The position numbers and the translations under genes were made by a program. Positions 9,461 through 17,481 of a DNA stretch of 64,000 nucleotides are shown in pieces. The notes below the pieces were generated by a model. The model searched no databases, was not told the DNA's origin, and was given only the letters and a program-made list of their open reading frames with translations. Within the stretch, counting starts at the first letter, position 1; every line of letters begins with the position of its first letter. This stretch comes from Flexistipes sinusarabici DSM 4947 (GTDB taxonomy: Bacteria; Chrysiogenota; Deferribacteres; Deferribacterales; Flexistipitaceae): contig NC_015672.1 in the NCBI RefSeq assembly GCF_000218625.1, positions 1,959,451 through 2,023,450 of the forward strand. Direction: 5' to 3'.

Positions 9461-9961
9461 ATGAGCAGGTTTGGAAAAATTACAATTATTATCTCTCTTA
9501 CAGCACTTGTTTTTCTATCGTTAACCTATTTTTATATAAGCGGACTGGAAAAGGTATACTTTATCGACGATGACACTTTTAATCCGGCTCCAAAATCTCT
9601 TTTTATAAATCCCGTAAGCAGTGAAGAAAACCGGATTATCAAGGCGCTGAACCTCCTGAAGTCCCCGCAGTCATTCAAGGGATATTCTTCGGAAGTCCCG
9701 TCATCTGTGGTATTCAATTCTGTAAATTTCGATAATAATATCTGCTATATAGATATTACTTTTGATAAAAAGCCAGGAGAAAGCAGCAGCTACCACGAGG
9801 ATAGAATGCTTTTAAGTATTTTTAAAACAATAAAACATTTCAGGCCGGAAACCGAAAAATTTAAACTTAACGTCAAAGGCGGCACAAACAGCTTTAAACA
9901 TATTAGTACGAAATATTATATGAAACTAAAGGATAACAATATCTCAATTACAAACAGATAA
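9461..9961 (+). CDS. GerMN-domain-like membrane-anchored protein
   Basis: I start this at the ATG at 9461 (MSRFGKITIIISL), 166 residues. An upstream in-frame ATG at 9443 has no better ribosome site. One N-terminal membrane segment or uncleaved signal (residues 5-25) precedes a domain resembling GerMN: NRIIKALNLLKSPQ, then GYSSEVPSSVVFNSVNFDNNICYIDITF, matching the family pattern of a leader helix, P-x-x-xxV and a strand ending in a D-hydrophobic step. GerMN domains occur in spore and cell-wall-associated proteins, but this organism need not sporulate. Function is unknown; it stands alone, divergent from pheA and convergent with wrbA. Confidence 0.7.
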   Translation: MSRFGKITIIISLTALVFLSLTYFYISGLEKVYFIDDDTFNPAPKSLFINPVSSEENRIIKALNLLKSPQSFKGYSSEVPSSVVFNSVNFDNNICYIDITFDKKPGESSSYHEDRMLLSIFKTIKHFRPETEKFKLNVKGGTNSFKHISTKYYMKLKDNNISITNR

Positions 9962-9985
9962 GCGGAACCCATTTCCGGATTCCGC
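9962..9985. terminator. Possible bidirectional terminator hairpin
   Basis: GCGGAA at 9962-9967 pairs with TTCCGC at 9980-9985, with further CC/GG pairing inside. It lies exactly between the convergent stops of the GerMN-like gene (9961) and wrbA (10000). The following A/T stretch is not a clean T-run, so termination strength is uncertain. Confidence 0.4.
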
Positions 9986-9999
9986 AATTATTAAAAAAT

Positions 10000-10614
10000 T
10001 TAAGAATGAAGCTTTTTAGTGATACCCGCCACATGTTTACCCTGAAAACGGGCAATGGCAAGCTCATTTTCCGTAGGCTGTCTTGAACCGTCAGTATTTG
10101 CAAGGGTTGTGGCCCCGTAGGGTGCACCGCCTGTGATTTCGTCCATATTCATCAGCTCACCGCAAGAGTACGGAACACCCGCAACTATCATGCCATGGTG
10201 AAATAAAACGGTGTGAAAGCTGGTCAACGTTGTCTCCTGACCTCCATGCTGGGTAGCAGTCGATGCAAAAACACTTCCCACCTTTCCAACAAGTGCACCG
10301 TTCATCCAAAGGCTGCCGGTTTGGTCAAGAAAATTTTTCATTTGAGAAGCCATATTCCCATATCTGGTGGGTGTACCGAAAATTATACCGTCAGCTTCAG
10401 CAAGCATATCCGGCTCAATAACAGGAACATGAGCAAAAGATTCTTTAGCTTCTTTTGCACCAGCTGCCTCAATCTGCTCATTGCTCATCAGTTCCGGAAC
10501 CTGGAAAAGTTTTACCTCGACATTTTCCACTTCTTTTACACCTTTTACAACTTCTTCTGCCATCCTGTAAACATGTCCGTATAAACTGTAAAAAACAACA
10601 TAAACAGTAGTCAT
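10000..10614 (-). CDS. wrbA: NAD(P)H:quinone oxidoreductase, WrbA type
   Basis: The 204-residue flavodoxin-like protein has the FMN phosphate loop [10 protein letters not shown] near the N-terminus. It also has the WrbA signatures [21 protein letters not shown] and [12 protein letters not shown]. WrbA reduces quinones by two electrons with FMN, avoiding semiquinone radicals; it is part of oxidative defence. It is divergent from rubrerythrin across a 153-bp region that carries a PerR/Fur-like box, so both may answer to the same peroxide or iron signal. Confidence 0.94.
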   Translation of the reverse strand: MTTVYVVFYSLYGHVYRMAEEVVKGVKEVENVEVKLFQVPELMSNEQIEAAGAKEAKESFAHVPVIEPDMLAEADGIIFGTPTRYGNMASQMKNFLDQTGSLWMNGALVGKVGSVFASTATQHGGQETTLTSFHTVLFHHGMIVAGVPYSCGELMNMDEITGGAPYGATTLANTDGSRQPTENELAIARFQGKHVAGITKKLHS

Positions 10615-10684
10615 ATGAACCTCCGCTTAAATATTAGATACATTTAATTTAATACTTTATCCTATTAAAGCAATAGGTTTTAAA

Positions 10685-10699
10685 TTTGAATCATTCTAA
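10685..10699. promoter_or_regulatory. PerR/Fur-like 7-1-7 inverted repeat between wrbA and rbr
   Basis: TTTGAAT-C-ATTCTAA is a 7-1-7 inverted repeat with one mismatch. It resembles the B. subtilis PerR box (TTATAATNATTATAA) in length, spacing and end bases. It lies 9 bp upstream of the rubrerythrin -35. Since rubrerythrin and WrbA are oxidative-stress proteins, a peroxide-sensing Fur-family repressor is a reasonable guess, but no regulator gene lies nearby. Confidence 0.45.
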
Positions 10700-10708
10700 A
10701 AAAGATTG

Positions 10709-10737
10709 TTGATTGTATACAATATGTATGGTATGAT
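10709..10737 (+). promoter_or_regulatory. Sigma70-type promoter of rubrerythrin
   Basis: The -35 TTGATT (10709-10714) is separated by 17 bp from the -10 TATGAT (10732-10737). This predicts a transcript start near 10744 and a short leader. The leader carries AGGAGG at 10757-10762, 5 nt before the ATG. An additional perfect inverted repeat, CCTATT-N5-AATAGG, lies upstream at 10661-10677. Confidence 0.6.
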
Positions 10738-10767
10738 TTAACATAAATAATTTTACAGGAGGAAGTA

Positions 10768-11364
10768 ATGGCTAAGAGTCTTAAAGGCACAAAAACTCTG
10801 GAAAACTTGATGAAAGCTTTCGCAGGAGAATCTCAGGCAAGGAACCGTTACACTTACTTTGCAGATATTGCAAAGAAAGAAGGTTACAGACAGATTGAGG
10901 CAATCTTCCTGGAAACAGCGGAGAATGAAAGGGAACATGCAAAAAGATTTTACAAGCATGTTACGGACAATCTTGGCTTGGAAGAGCCCATCCCTGTTGA
11001 GATAACTGCAGATTATCCTGCCTCACTGGGTAACACATACCAAAACCTGAAAGCTGCTGCTGCAGGTGAAAATGAAGAACATTCTGATCTTTATCCGACA
11101 TTTGCCAAAGTGGCAGATGAGGAAGGATTTCCTGAAATTGCCCATCAGTTCAGAAAAATTGCAGAAGTTGAAGTTGCTCATGAAAAAAGATATCTGAAAC
11201 TGGCTGAGAATGTAGACAACGGAAAGGTATTCAAAAAAGAAAAGAAAACGCTATGGAAATGCAGAAACTGCGGTTATATTCATGAGGGAGATGAGGCTCC
11301 TGAAACTTGCCCCGCCTGTGCCCATCCTATAGAACACTTTGAACTGCTTGCTGAAAACTATTAA
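10768..11364 (+). CDS. rbr: Rubrerythrin
   Basis: The 198-residue protein has a ferritin-like diiron domain (about 1-145; [48 protein letters not shown] give the Glu/His ligands). A C-terminal rubredoxin domain follows, [12 protein letters not shown]...CPACAHP, with two CxxC iron-binding pairs. It reduces hydrogen peroxide to water in anaerobes. The ribosome site AGGAGG is strong, and a good intrinsic terminator follows, so it is a single-gene transcript. Divergent wrbA shares the control region. Confidence 0.97.
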   Translation: MAKSLKGTKTLENLMKAFAGESQARNRYTYFADIAKKEGYRQIEAIFLETAENEREHAKRFYKHVTDNLGLEEPIPVEITADYPASLGNTYQNLKAAAAGENEEHSDLYPTFAKVADEEGFPEIAHQFRKIAEVEVAHEKRYLKLAENVDNGKVFKKEKKTLWKCRNCGYIHEGDEAPETCPACAHPIEHFELLAENY

Positions 11365-11373
11365 AATAAAAAA

Positions 11374-11398
11374 GCCCTCCGTTCGGAGGGCTTTTTTT
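11374..11398 (+). terminator. Intrinsic terminator of rubrerythrin
   Basis: GCCCTCCG at 11374-11381 pairs perfectly with CGGAGGGC at 11384-11391, followed by seven T at 11392-11398. AAA before the stem can extend it. It starts 10 bp after the rbr stop codon. Confidence 0.92.
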
Positions 11399-11421
11399 GT
11401 ATCATTAAACTTTTAACATTT

Positions 11422-11484
11422 TACGCATTACGCATAACGGTATCACGCATAACGGTATCACGCATAACGCATCACGCATCACGG
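11422..11484. repeat. Degenerate short tandem repeats (ACGCATAACGGTATC type)
   Basis: The words ACGCATTACGCATAACGGT, ATCACGCATAACGGT and ATCACGCATAACGCATCACG follow each other with a basic 8-to-15-base period. They lie between the rbr terminator and the end of the PpiC gene. The same CACGCATCACG flavour returns near 60890-60940. No coding potential. Confidence 0.7.
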
Positions 11485-11496
11485 CTTTTTTATGGC

Positions 11497-12456
11497 TTAT
11501 AAGTTTATTTTCACATCATACTTGCTTCTTAGCTCTTTGAGTTTTGCATTTAATTTTTCTTTCATTTTTTGGTTCTTCAGCACTTCTTTAATGTTGCTCT
11601 TCACTTCCTCAAAAGTTTTTTGTCCGGCTTCCTGCTTATCCGTTACCTTAAGAATGTGATAGCCGAACTTGGTTTTAAACGGCTCGCTGATATTCCCCAA
11701 TTTCGTATCAAAAGCCACTTTCTCAAATGAGGGAACAGTTCTGCCTTTCTGTATATATCCCAAGTTCCCCCCTTTCATAGCGCTGCCGTCTTCCGAATAT
11801 TTTTTGGCCATTTCCTCAAAAGATTTGCCGTTTTTAATTTTTTCATAAATTTCGTTTATCTTTTTTTCAGGGTTTTCGTATTTTGCTTTTTCGCCTGTTC
11901 TCAAAATAATATGTGATACTTTAACCTTTTCCGGCTGTTTAAACTTATCTTTATTGTTTTCATAATACTTTTGGGCTTCTTTATCGCTTATTTTTATCCC
12001 GGATTCAATATTCTTAACATACGAATCCAGAAGAACATTCTTTCTAAGTTGTTCTTTCAGTTGAGCCGCATCCATCTGGTTTTTTTCCAACGCATTTTCA
12101 AAGTCTTTATCATTTTTAAAGCGGGATTTAACACGTTTATATTCCTCTTCAACCTTTTTCTCCAGATCCTCAGGTTTGTTTTTCAGAGAAGCCAGCATCA
12201 GCAATTCTCTGTTAACCAGATTTTCAACAATAGATTTTTTAACCTGCTGCATCTTGGGTGAATTCATATCAATTTGAGACGACTTCATCCCCTGTCTTGC
12301 AATAACACTTTCCAGAACATTGTTGACTTCGCTCATATAGATCTTTTTGCCTTCCACAACCGCCGCCACTTTTTCATCTTTCACATCTTTTGCAAAAGCA
12401 GTTAACGCAAAAGCGGCTATCAGCATAACTATTCCTGATAATTTAAAAAATTTCAT
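11497..12456 (-). CDS. Periplasmic peptidyl-prolyl cis-trans isomerase (SurA/PpiC parvulin type)
   Basis: I use the ATG at 12456 (MKFFKLSGIVML), 9 nt after GGAG; a GTG at 12462 is also in frame but too close to that site. The protein has 319 residues: a cleavable signal peptide (to about AFA), a helical SurA-like N-domain with charged coiled segments, and one parvulin domain at about 170-265 (KVSHIILRTGEKA, FEEMAKKYSEDGSAMKGGNLGY, FKTKFGYHILKV). It likely folds or chaperones outer-membrane and periplasmic proteins. It stands alone. Confidence 0.9.
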   Translation of the reverse strand: MKFFKLSGIVMLIAAFALTAFAKDVKDEKVAAVVEGKKIYMSEVNNVLESVIARQGMKSSQIDMNSPKMQQVKKSIVENLVNRELLMLASLKNKPEDLEKKVEEEYKRVKSRFKNDKDFENALEKNQMDAAQLKEQLRKNVLLDSYVKNIESGIKISDKEAQKYYENNKDKFKQPEKVKVSHIILRTGEKAKYENPEKKINEIYEKIKNGKSFEEMAKKYSEDGSAMKGGNLGYIQKGRTVPSFEKVAFDTKLGNISEPFKTKFGYHILKVTDKQEAGQKTFEEVKSNIKEVLKNQKMKEKLNAKLKELRSKYDVKINL

Positions 12457-12518
12457 ACTCACCTTCTCCTTTATTAATTTTCAAACTATGATACACATAT
12501 CGCTGATGAGTTCAATAG

Positions 12519-12528
12519 AGAAACAATT
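12519..12528. repeat. Left target-site duplication of the IS4-family element
   Basis: AGAAACAATT at 12519-12528 is repeated exactly at 14002-14011 on the other side of the element. A 10-bp duplication is in the usual range for IS4-family transposition. Confidence 0.85.
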
Positions 12529-12554
12529 CTAGCGTCACCCCATTTTTCGCAGAC

Positions 12555-13874
12555 TTATGCCACGAGTAAACTTTTTTTCCTTCTGACAACAGGAATACCA
12601 TCTATAATTTCTCTTTCCCTATGTTTTTCTAAATAATACGGTATCTTCATATAATACACTATATCTGATTTATATTTTTTATCTCTAAATCTAAAAAGCC
12701 TCTTATTATAAGACAATAACATATTCCTGATACCGTCTGATATCCTGTAATGCATAAATGTGCACACTGTCCTATTCTTTGTGTTATATTTCTCACGTCT
12801 CGACATTCTCTCAAGTTCCACCGCTAACAATCTGTCTGATTCTATCCGGGATAATAAATTCCAGCAAAAAGAAGCTATACCAAGCATTGTCTTTATAGAA
12901 TCAAATTTCCTCACAAGACATCTCTCTATGCCCAACTGCTGCTTCATAAATCTGAAACTCTCTTCTACCTTCCATCTTTTGAAATAACTCTTCACCCGGA
13001 AAAAGGCTTCCTTGCTCTTTCTTATATGACCCTCGCAAAGAAGATAGACATAATTATCCTTTTCTGCCCCCTTAGCACTTATTACCGTCATAGGACGCCC
13101 CTTATAATAACATTTCGCATAACCATAAGAAAAACTATTCTTTTTGTAACGTTTGTTTATGACAGATTTGCACAACTTGGAAACCAGTACGTTCTTGCCT
13201 CTGTGAGTTACATGACGGTTACCAACGCTTCTTATTATAAAACTCAGACCCTTTTTATAAAGATATTCCAGTATAACTCCAGCATCATAGCCCCTGTCCA
13301 TTACAAAAATACCCTTATCTTTGAATTTTTTCTCTATTGTATCCAATAATTTTATTGTCTCATTGTTGGCACTCTTGAAATCAGGGGAAATGCTACTGTG
13401 AATATCAAGATAAAGCGGTAACACTCTTTTGCTGGAAAGACTGTAACAAACTGCATGATTCAGAAAATAACCATTATTTATCCGTTTCTTTTTGCTGCTG
13501 CCGTCACGAACCTTCGATATGAGTTCAAATGACTTGCCATAATCATGAACCAGATCTCCCTCATCCACTGATATTAGTACTCTCTCATCTTTTATCGTTT
13601 CTTCATAACTGCTGTGAATATTATATAAATTTGAAATTTTAAGCAGGGACGAATAGTTCTCTGTATTCCTTTGCAGCCTTTTTAGCGTATGTTTTACTTT
13701 GGTCTTTTCACTCAGATAGCCCGATATGGATGTAAGATTTAAGCTGCCTGTTGAAAAACATCCCGGAATCATTTCCAGTAAATATTTTTGCTGAGGCTTT
13801 GAAATATGTTCGTTGAGATCGTGCACAATTTTTCTAATTTTTCCCTTCACATTTTCCACGGTTTCACTTATCAT
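12555..13874 (-). CDS. IS4-family transposase
   Basis: I start this at the ATG at 13874 (MISETVENVKGK), 440 residues, because GGAGG sits 7 nt upstream; the frame is open back to 13970 but without a good site. The DDE residues are visible in ISVDEGDLVHDYG, VMDRGYDAG and the C-terminal IS4 signature Y(2)R(3)E(6)K (YFKRWKVEESFRFMK). It cuts and pastes its own element using the CTRGCGTCACCCC ends. The ribosome site can be masked in read-through transcripts by a long hairpin (see 13880-13941). Confidence 0.93.
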   Translation of the reverse strand: MISETVENVKGKIRKIVHDLNEHISKPQQKYLLEMIPGCFSTGSLNLTSISGYLSEKTKVKHTLKRLQRNTENYSSLLKISNLYNIHSSYEETIKDERVLISVDEGDLVHDYGKSFELISKVRDGSSKKKRINNGYFLNHAVCYSLSSKRVLPLYLDIHSSISPDFKSANNETIKLLDTIEKKFKDKGIFVMDRGYDAGVILEYLYKKGLSFIIRSVGNRHVTHRGKNVLVSKLCKSVINKRYKKNSFSYGYAKCYYKGRPMTVISAKGAEKDNYVYLLCEGHIRKSKEAFFRVKSYFKRWKVEESFRFMKQQLGIERCLVRKFDSIKTMLGIASFCWNLLSRIESDRLLAVELERMSRREKYNTKNRTVCTFMHYRISDGIRNMLLSYNKRLFRFRDKKYKSDIVYYMKIPYYLEKHREREIIDGIPVVRRKKSLLVA

Positions 13875-13879
13875 AAAAT

Positions 13880-13941
13880 TCCTCCAGGTCGTTGTATTTG
13901 TTGCTTTTTTCTCGAAAATAACTATACACGATCCTGGAGGA
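13880..13941 (-). promoter_or_regulatory. Hairpin that can hide the transposase ribosome-binding site
   Basis: On the minus-strand transcript, the segment from 13941 to 13924 can pair with 13897 to 13880, which contains the GGAGGA ribosome site. The arms TCCTCCAGGATCGTGTAT and TCCTCCAGGTCGTTGTAT match over 18 bases apart from one single-base offset. Such fold-back inhibition of read-through transcripts is known for IS10 and IS50; here it is inferred from sequence only. Confidence 0.6.
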
Positions 13942-14034
13942 CTTCTCAACTCTAAATACATGTCATACAATATCTTTTATAATAAAATGGGGTGACGCCA
14001 GAGAAACAATTTTTTCATATTTCACATAATAAAT

Positions 14035-14173
14035 CAAGTTTCGCACTTCGTTTTGTCATTGCGAAACCCTGTGGAAACAGGGTTGTGGCAATCTCGAAAC
14101 AAGAAAATAAAGAGATTGCTTCGTCGTTCTCACTCCTCGCAAAGACGTGAAAACAGTGTAAGTGCGAAACTTG
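14035..14173. repeat. Small inverted-repeat element of the TCATTGCGA type
   Basis: A perfect 14-bp terminal inverted repeat, CAAGTTTCGCACTT (14035-14048) and its complement (14160-14173), frames about 110 bp with nested hairpins. One is AACCCTGT-GGAA-ACAGGGTT; another pairs GGCAATCTC with GAGATTGC. The core TCATTGCGA...GCAATC matches a widely dispersed bacterial intergenic repeat type, and a second copy occurs at 62113-62188. It has no convincing gene and lies next to the right end of the IS4 element. Confidence 0.7.
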
Positions 14174-14214
14174 AAATAATAAATATGCTGTAATAACATT
14201 GTTTTTATATTTTG

Positions 14215-14249
14215 CTGACATTTATTTGACATTTTTTTAACAATAATAC
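14215..14249 (+). promoter_or_regulatory. Pho box and -10 element of the phoU-phoB-phoR operon
   Basis: CTGACAT-TTAT-TTGACAT at 14215-14232 is a 7-4-7 direct repeat close to the E. coli PhoB box (CTGTCAT-N4-CTGTCAT). The -10 element TAATAC at 14244-14249 is 11 bp downstream, the spacing usual for PhoB-activated promoters where the box replaces the -35. This predicts phosphate-starvation autoregulation of the operon. Confidence 0.7.
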
Positions 14250-14337
14250 CTTAAAAGCATTATAAGGCTACTATTGTGCATTGTGAATTGAACACTTAGC
14301 TGATATAATAATAAACATAAGAATTCAGAGGTGTTTT

Positions 14338-15033
14338 ATGAGAAAGATAGATATGGAATACTTGGAACTTAAAAAGATGCTTGCAAAAATGAGTCAGCTC
14401 TCCACATCAATGATAGAGGACTCAATTTCATCCCTCGTTGAAAGAAACTCCGAGCTGGCTGAAGATATTATCAAAAGAGACGATGACGTGGACGCTTATG
14501 ATACGGAAATTGACGAGTTCTGTCTTAAAGCTCTGGCTTTGTATGAGCCAAAAGCTGTCGACCTTCGCTTTATCACAACCGCCCTCAGAATAATTGTCGA
14601 TTTGGAAAGGATAGGCGATCACTGTGTGGAAATTTCAAAAGAAGTAATTCGTCTTAATAAAATTCCACCTGTAAAGCCCTACATCGATCTTCCAAAAATG
14701 GCAGAATCTGCATCCTCAATGGTGAAAAATTCTGTAACAGCTTACTTTGAGAAGGATATCAAACTTGCCATTAACGTTATCAAAAAAGATGACTATATAG
14801 ACGATCTTCACGGACAGATATTAAGGGAGTTGATAACATATATTGCCGAAGATATAAGAAAAACCAAGGGAGCCATCTCACTGATGTTCATCACCAGAAG
14901 TCTCGAAAGGATTGCTGACCATGCAACAAACATTGCAGAAATGGTTTACTTCATGGTTACCGGAAAAATTATAAAACACACTATCTTTGACGATAAGGAT
15001 ATTGAGAAACTTTTAGAGGAGGAAAATGAGTAA
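14338..15033 (+). CDS. phoU: Phosphate signalling protein PhoU
   Basis: The 231-residue all-helical protein has the two PhoU repeats, each ending in the metal-binding E/D-xxx-D motif (ALRIIVDLERIGDHCVEISKE and MFITRSLERIADHATNIAEM). PhoU links the Pst phosphate transporter to the PhoR kinase and damps Pho signalling when phosphate is ample. It is first in phoU-phoB-phoR; its stop overlaps the phoB start by 8 bp. The pst genes are not in this window. Confidence 0.95.
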   Translation: MRKIDMEYLELKKMLAKMSQLSTSMIEDSISSLVERNSELAEDIIKRDDDVDAYDTEIDEFCLKALALYEPKAVDLRFITTALRIIVDLERIGDHCVEISKEVIRLNKIPPVKPYIDLPKMAESASSMVKNSVTAYFEKDIKLAINVIKKDDYIDDLHGQILRELITYIAEDIRKTKGAISLMFITRSLERIADHATNIAEMVYFMVTGKIIKHTIFDDKDIEKLLEEENE

Positions 15034-15697
15034 CATACTGCTCATAGAGGACGAACATTCTCTAAGAGAAATAATTACCTTTAATCTTAAAAACGCCGGT
15101 CATGAAGTTGTTGATACAGATAACGCCAATGACGCATTGATTATTATAGAAGATTTTATCCCCGAAATAATCCTGCTGGATATAATGTTGCCCGGTCTTA
15201 AAGGTGGTCAGTTTCTCAATTTGATACGTTCAAATCCTAAATATCACGATATTCCAGTAATTATAATTTCAGCCAAAAGCAGTGAAGACGATATTGTGCG
15301 TCTGCTGGAGGCCGGGGCAGACGATTATCTGACAAAGCCGTTCAGTATAAAAGTACTACTTGCAAAAATAAGGGTAATGCTGAAACGCTCACCGGCAATG
15401 ACAGATAAAAAAGTTATTGAATATAATAATATTTTGGTCGACCAAAACAATTACAGGGTCTACTGTAACAATTCCGAAATCACATTGACACATAAGGAGT
15501 TTGAACTGTTAACACTTTTCCTTAAACATCCCCGAAGGGTTTTTACAAGAAACCAGCTGCTAAGCACGGTGTGGGGCTACGAATCGGATGTTTTTACAAG
15601 AACAGTGGACTCCCATATTTCTTCATTGAGGAAAAAACTCGGGGAGAAAGGAAATATAATCAAATCTATCCCCAAAATCGGGTATAAGGTAGAATAA
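15026..15697 (+). CDS. phoB: Phosphate regulon response regulator PhoB
   Basis: The 223-residue protein has a receiver domain (1-115; acidic pocket EDEH, phospho-acceptor Asp in ILLDIMLPGL, Lys in LTKPFS) and an OmpR/PhoB winged-helix DNA-binding domain (ITLTHKEFELLTLFLKHPRRVFTRNQLL...VDSHISSLRKKL). It binds Pho boxes when phosphorylated. It has GAGGAGG just before its ATG, overlaps phoU, and is followed 3 bp later by the kinase. It likely binds the box at 14215. Confidence 0.94.
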   Translation: MSNILLIEDEHSLREIITFNLKNAGHEVVDTDNANDALIIIEDFIPEIILLDIMLPGLKGGQFLNLIRSNPKYHDIPVIIISAKSSEDDIVRLLEAGADDYLTKPFSIKVLLAKIRVMLKRSPAMTDKKVIEYNNILVDQNNYRVYCNNSEITLTHKEFELLTLFLKHPRRVFTRNQLLSTVWGYESDVFTRTVDSHISSLRKKLGEKGNIIKSIPKIGYKVE

Positions 15698-15700
15698 CAA

Positions 15701-17422
15701 ATGAAAACATATATAAAATTTTTTCTGCTAATAAGCATACCGATATTTATTGCTGTTGTAGTTGGATTTACCATAATCCAAAAGAATGTTATCAGCGAAA
15801 CAAAGCAGCAGCTTGTCAAGGAAATAAAACAAAAATGGCTTATTGTAAAAGATGATTTTGCTTCGGTTTCCGGGAAAAATTATTTAATCTACAGCAAATA
15901 CGCGGAAATCAGCGATAAGACAAACCTTAGATTCACACTTATAGACAAAAACGGTAAAGTTATTTTAGAGTCAACGGTCGCATATGAAAAAATAGACCAG
16001 CTTGATAACCATGCTGACAGACCGGAAATAAAAGAAGCATTAAAAACAGGAACCGGAACCGTAATTCGATACAGCAAAACGCTTAATGAAAAACTCTTTT
16101 ATTACGCCGGGAAGCTACCTAACGGCAATGTTTTACGGATTGCCTACCCTCTCTCTTACATCAAAAATCTTGAAGAAAGCATTACTATGCAGATGACTGC
16201 CATTTTTACTGCACTGTTGCTCACGATTGTCATTATTGTGGCACTTCTCGCACAGAAATTATCCCTTCCCATACAGAAACTGAATTATATTGCAGAAAAT
16301 GTTGAAAAAGGGAAAACAAACATCCACTTTCCGAAATTCAGAGATCCTCAAATGGCAAAAATTGCTACTCTTATATATAAAATATTTCATGCGATGCTTA
16401 ACAAACAAAACACACTCAAAGCGGAACAGGAAAAACTGGAACACATTTTCTCCATTATGGACGAAGGAATACTTCTGACAGACACCAACAATAGTGTAAG
16501 ACATATTAATGAAAGCTTTAAGACCCTTTTTGACACAGATGTGAAAAAGGGTGACAATCTGCTGGAATCTCTTAACGATGCCGAGTTAATAGACTTTTTT
16601 GATGAAATTCTTCAAAATGATACTGTAAATAGAGCTCAGTTCCCTTTCCGGGAGCGTATTTTTGAAGTTTATGTCAATACGATGAATGACCAGAAACTTA
16701 CCGTATTACATGATGTGACCGACCGAATCAAATATCAGCTTTTTAAAGCGGAGCTTACCGGAAACATTTCCCATGAGCTTAAAACCCCTATCTCAATGAT
16801 TATGAATTATGCAGAAACACTTATGATAAATGATGATCTTGATGATCAAACCAGAAAAAAATTCCTCCAAACAATTTACTCTTCCACCAACAGATTAAAT
16901 GAACTGATCAACGACATCGTGGAGCTCCACAAGCTTGAGTCCTTAGGGGAAAACTTTGAAATTTCAGAACCGGTGGATTTGTCCGAGCTTAAAGAAAACA
17001 TGCAGATGCTTTATGCAAATGTTGAAAACAAAGATATAGCTTTTCATTTTGATAGTACAAAGGTGAACTTCTTCAATGAGCACCTGCAAAGTGTAATCAC
17101 CAATCTCGTCGACAATGCAATTAAATACAGTGACGGTAAAAGAATCGGGGTAACTGTTCATAAAAAGAACGGTCAGCTGCATATAAGGGTTGACGACGAG
17201 GGACCGAAAATTGCTGAAGGAGATAAAAAACGGATTTTTGAAAGATTTTATACCTGTTCCAAATCCAGAAACAAAGAAAAATCAGGAACGGGGCTCGGGC
17301 TCTCGATAGTCAAACATATTGTTGAGCTGTATGAAGGTGTTATAAAGCTGAAAACAAACGAATGGGGCGGAAACTCATTTCATATAATAATGCAGGAAAA
17401 AAGTACCGAAAGCAAAAACTAG
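15701..17422 (+). CDS. phoR: Phosphate sensor histidine kinase PhoR
   Basis: The 573-residue protein has an N-terminal membrane helix (residues 5-25), an extracytoplasmic sensor segment of about 130 residues, a second helix (MTAIFTALLLTIVIIVALL), HAMP-like linker, a PAS domain (IFSIMDEGILLTDTNNSVRHINESF), HisKA with phospho-acceptor His in GNISHELKTPISM, and the HATPase N/G1/F/G2 boxes (NLVDNAIKYS, FERFY, GTGLGLSIVKHI). The long periplasmic part is like PhoR of Gram-positive and deltaproteobacterial types rather than the short E. coli one. It ends the operon. Confidence 0.9.
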   Translation: MKTYIKFFLLISIPIFIAVVVGFTIIQKNVISETKQQLVKEIKQKWLIVKDDFASVSGKNYLIYSKYAEISDKTNLRFTLIDKNGKVILESTVAYEKIDQLDNHADRPEIKEALKTGTGTVIRYSKTLNEKLFYYAGKLPNGNVLRIAYPLSYIKNLEESITMQMTAIFTALLLTIVIIVALLAQKLSLPIQKLNYIAENVEKGKTNIHFPKFRDPQMAKIATLIYKIFHAMLNKQNTLKAEQEKLEHIFSIMDEGILLTDTNNSVRHINESFKTLFDTDVKKGDNLLESLNDAELIDFFDEILQNDTVNRAQFPFRERIFEVYVNTMNDQKLTVLHDVTDRIKYQLFKAELTGNISHELKTPISMIMNYAETLMINDDLDDQTRKKFLQTIYSSTNRLNELINDIVELHKLESLGENFEISEPVDLSELKENMQMLYANVENKDIAFHFDSTKVNFFNEHLQSVITNLVDNAIKYSDGKRIGVTVHKKNGQLHIRVDDEGPKIAEGDKKRIFERFYTCSKSRNKEKSGTGLGLSIVKHIVELYEGVIKLKTNEWGGNSFHIIMQEKSTESKN

Positions 17423-17481
17423 AAGTTTGAATACTATGATTTCTATATTTCCGCATACGTAACTTATTGTTTTATGAAGTA

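Larger units (their letters stand above)
12529..14001 (-). mobile_element. Intact IS4-family insertion sequence, 1473 bp
   Basis: The ends are inverted repeats: CTAGCGTCACCCCATTTT at the left and the reverse complement CTGGCGTCACCCCATTTT at the right. They are flanked by a 10-bp duplication (12519-12528 and 14002-14011). The element carries one full-length transposase. Full frame, clean ends and perfect duplication suggest a recent and possibly active insertion. It sits downstream of the parvulin gene, beside another repeat at 14035-14173. A short relative lies at 24049-24339. Confidence 0.93.

Noticed and set aside
10661-10677. CCTATT-N5-AATAGG as a terminator
   Set aside because: It sits between two divergent promoters, with no upstream gene to terminate; it is more likely a chance or regulatory palindrome.
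14015-14221. Minus-strand frame of 68 codons next to the IS4 element
   Set aside because: It lies in the inverted-repeat element 14035-14173 and has no ribosome site.
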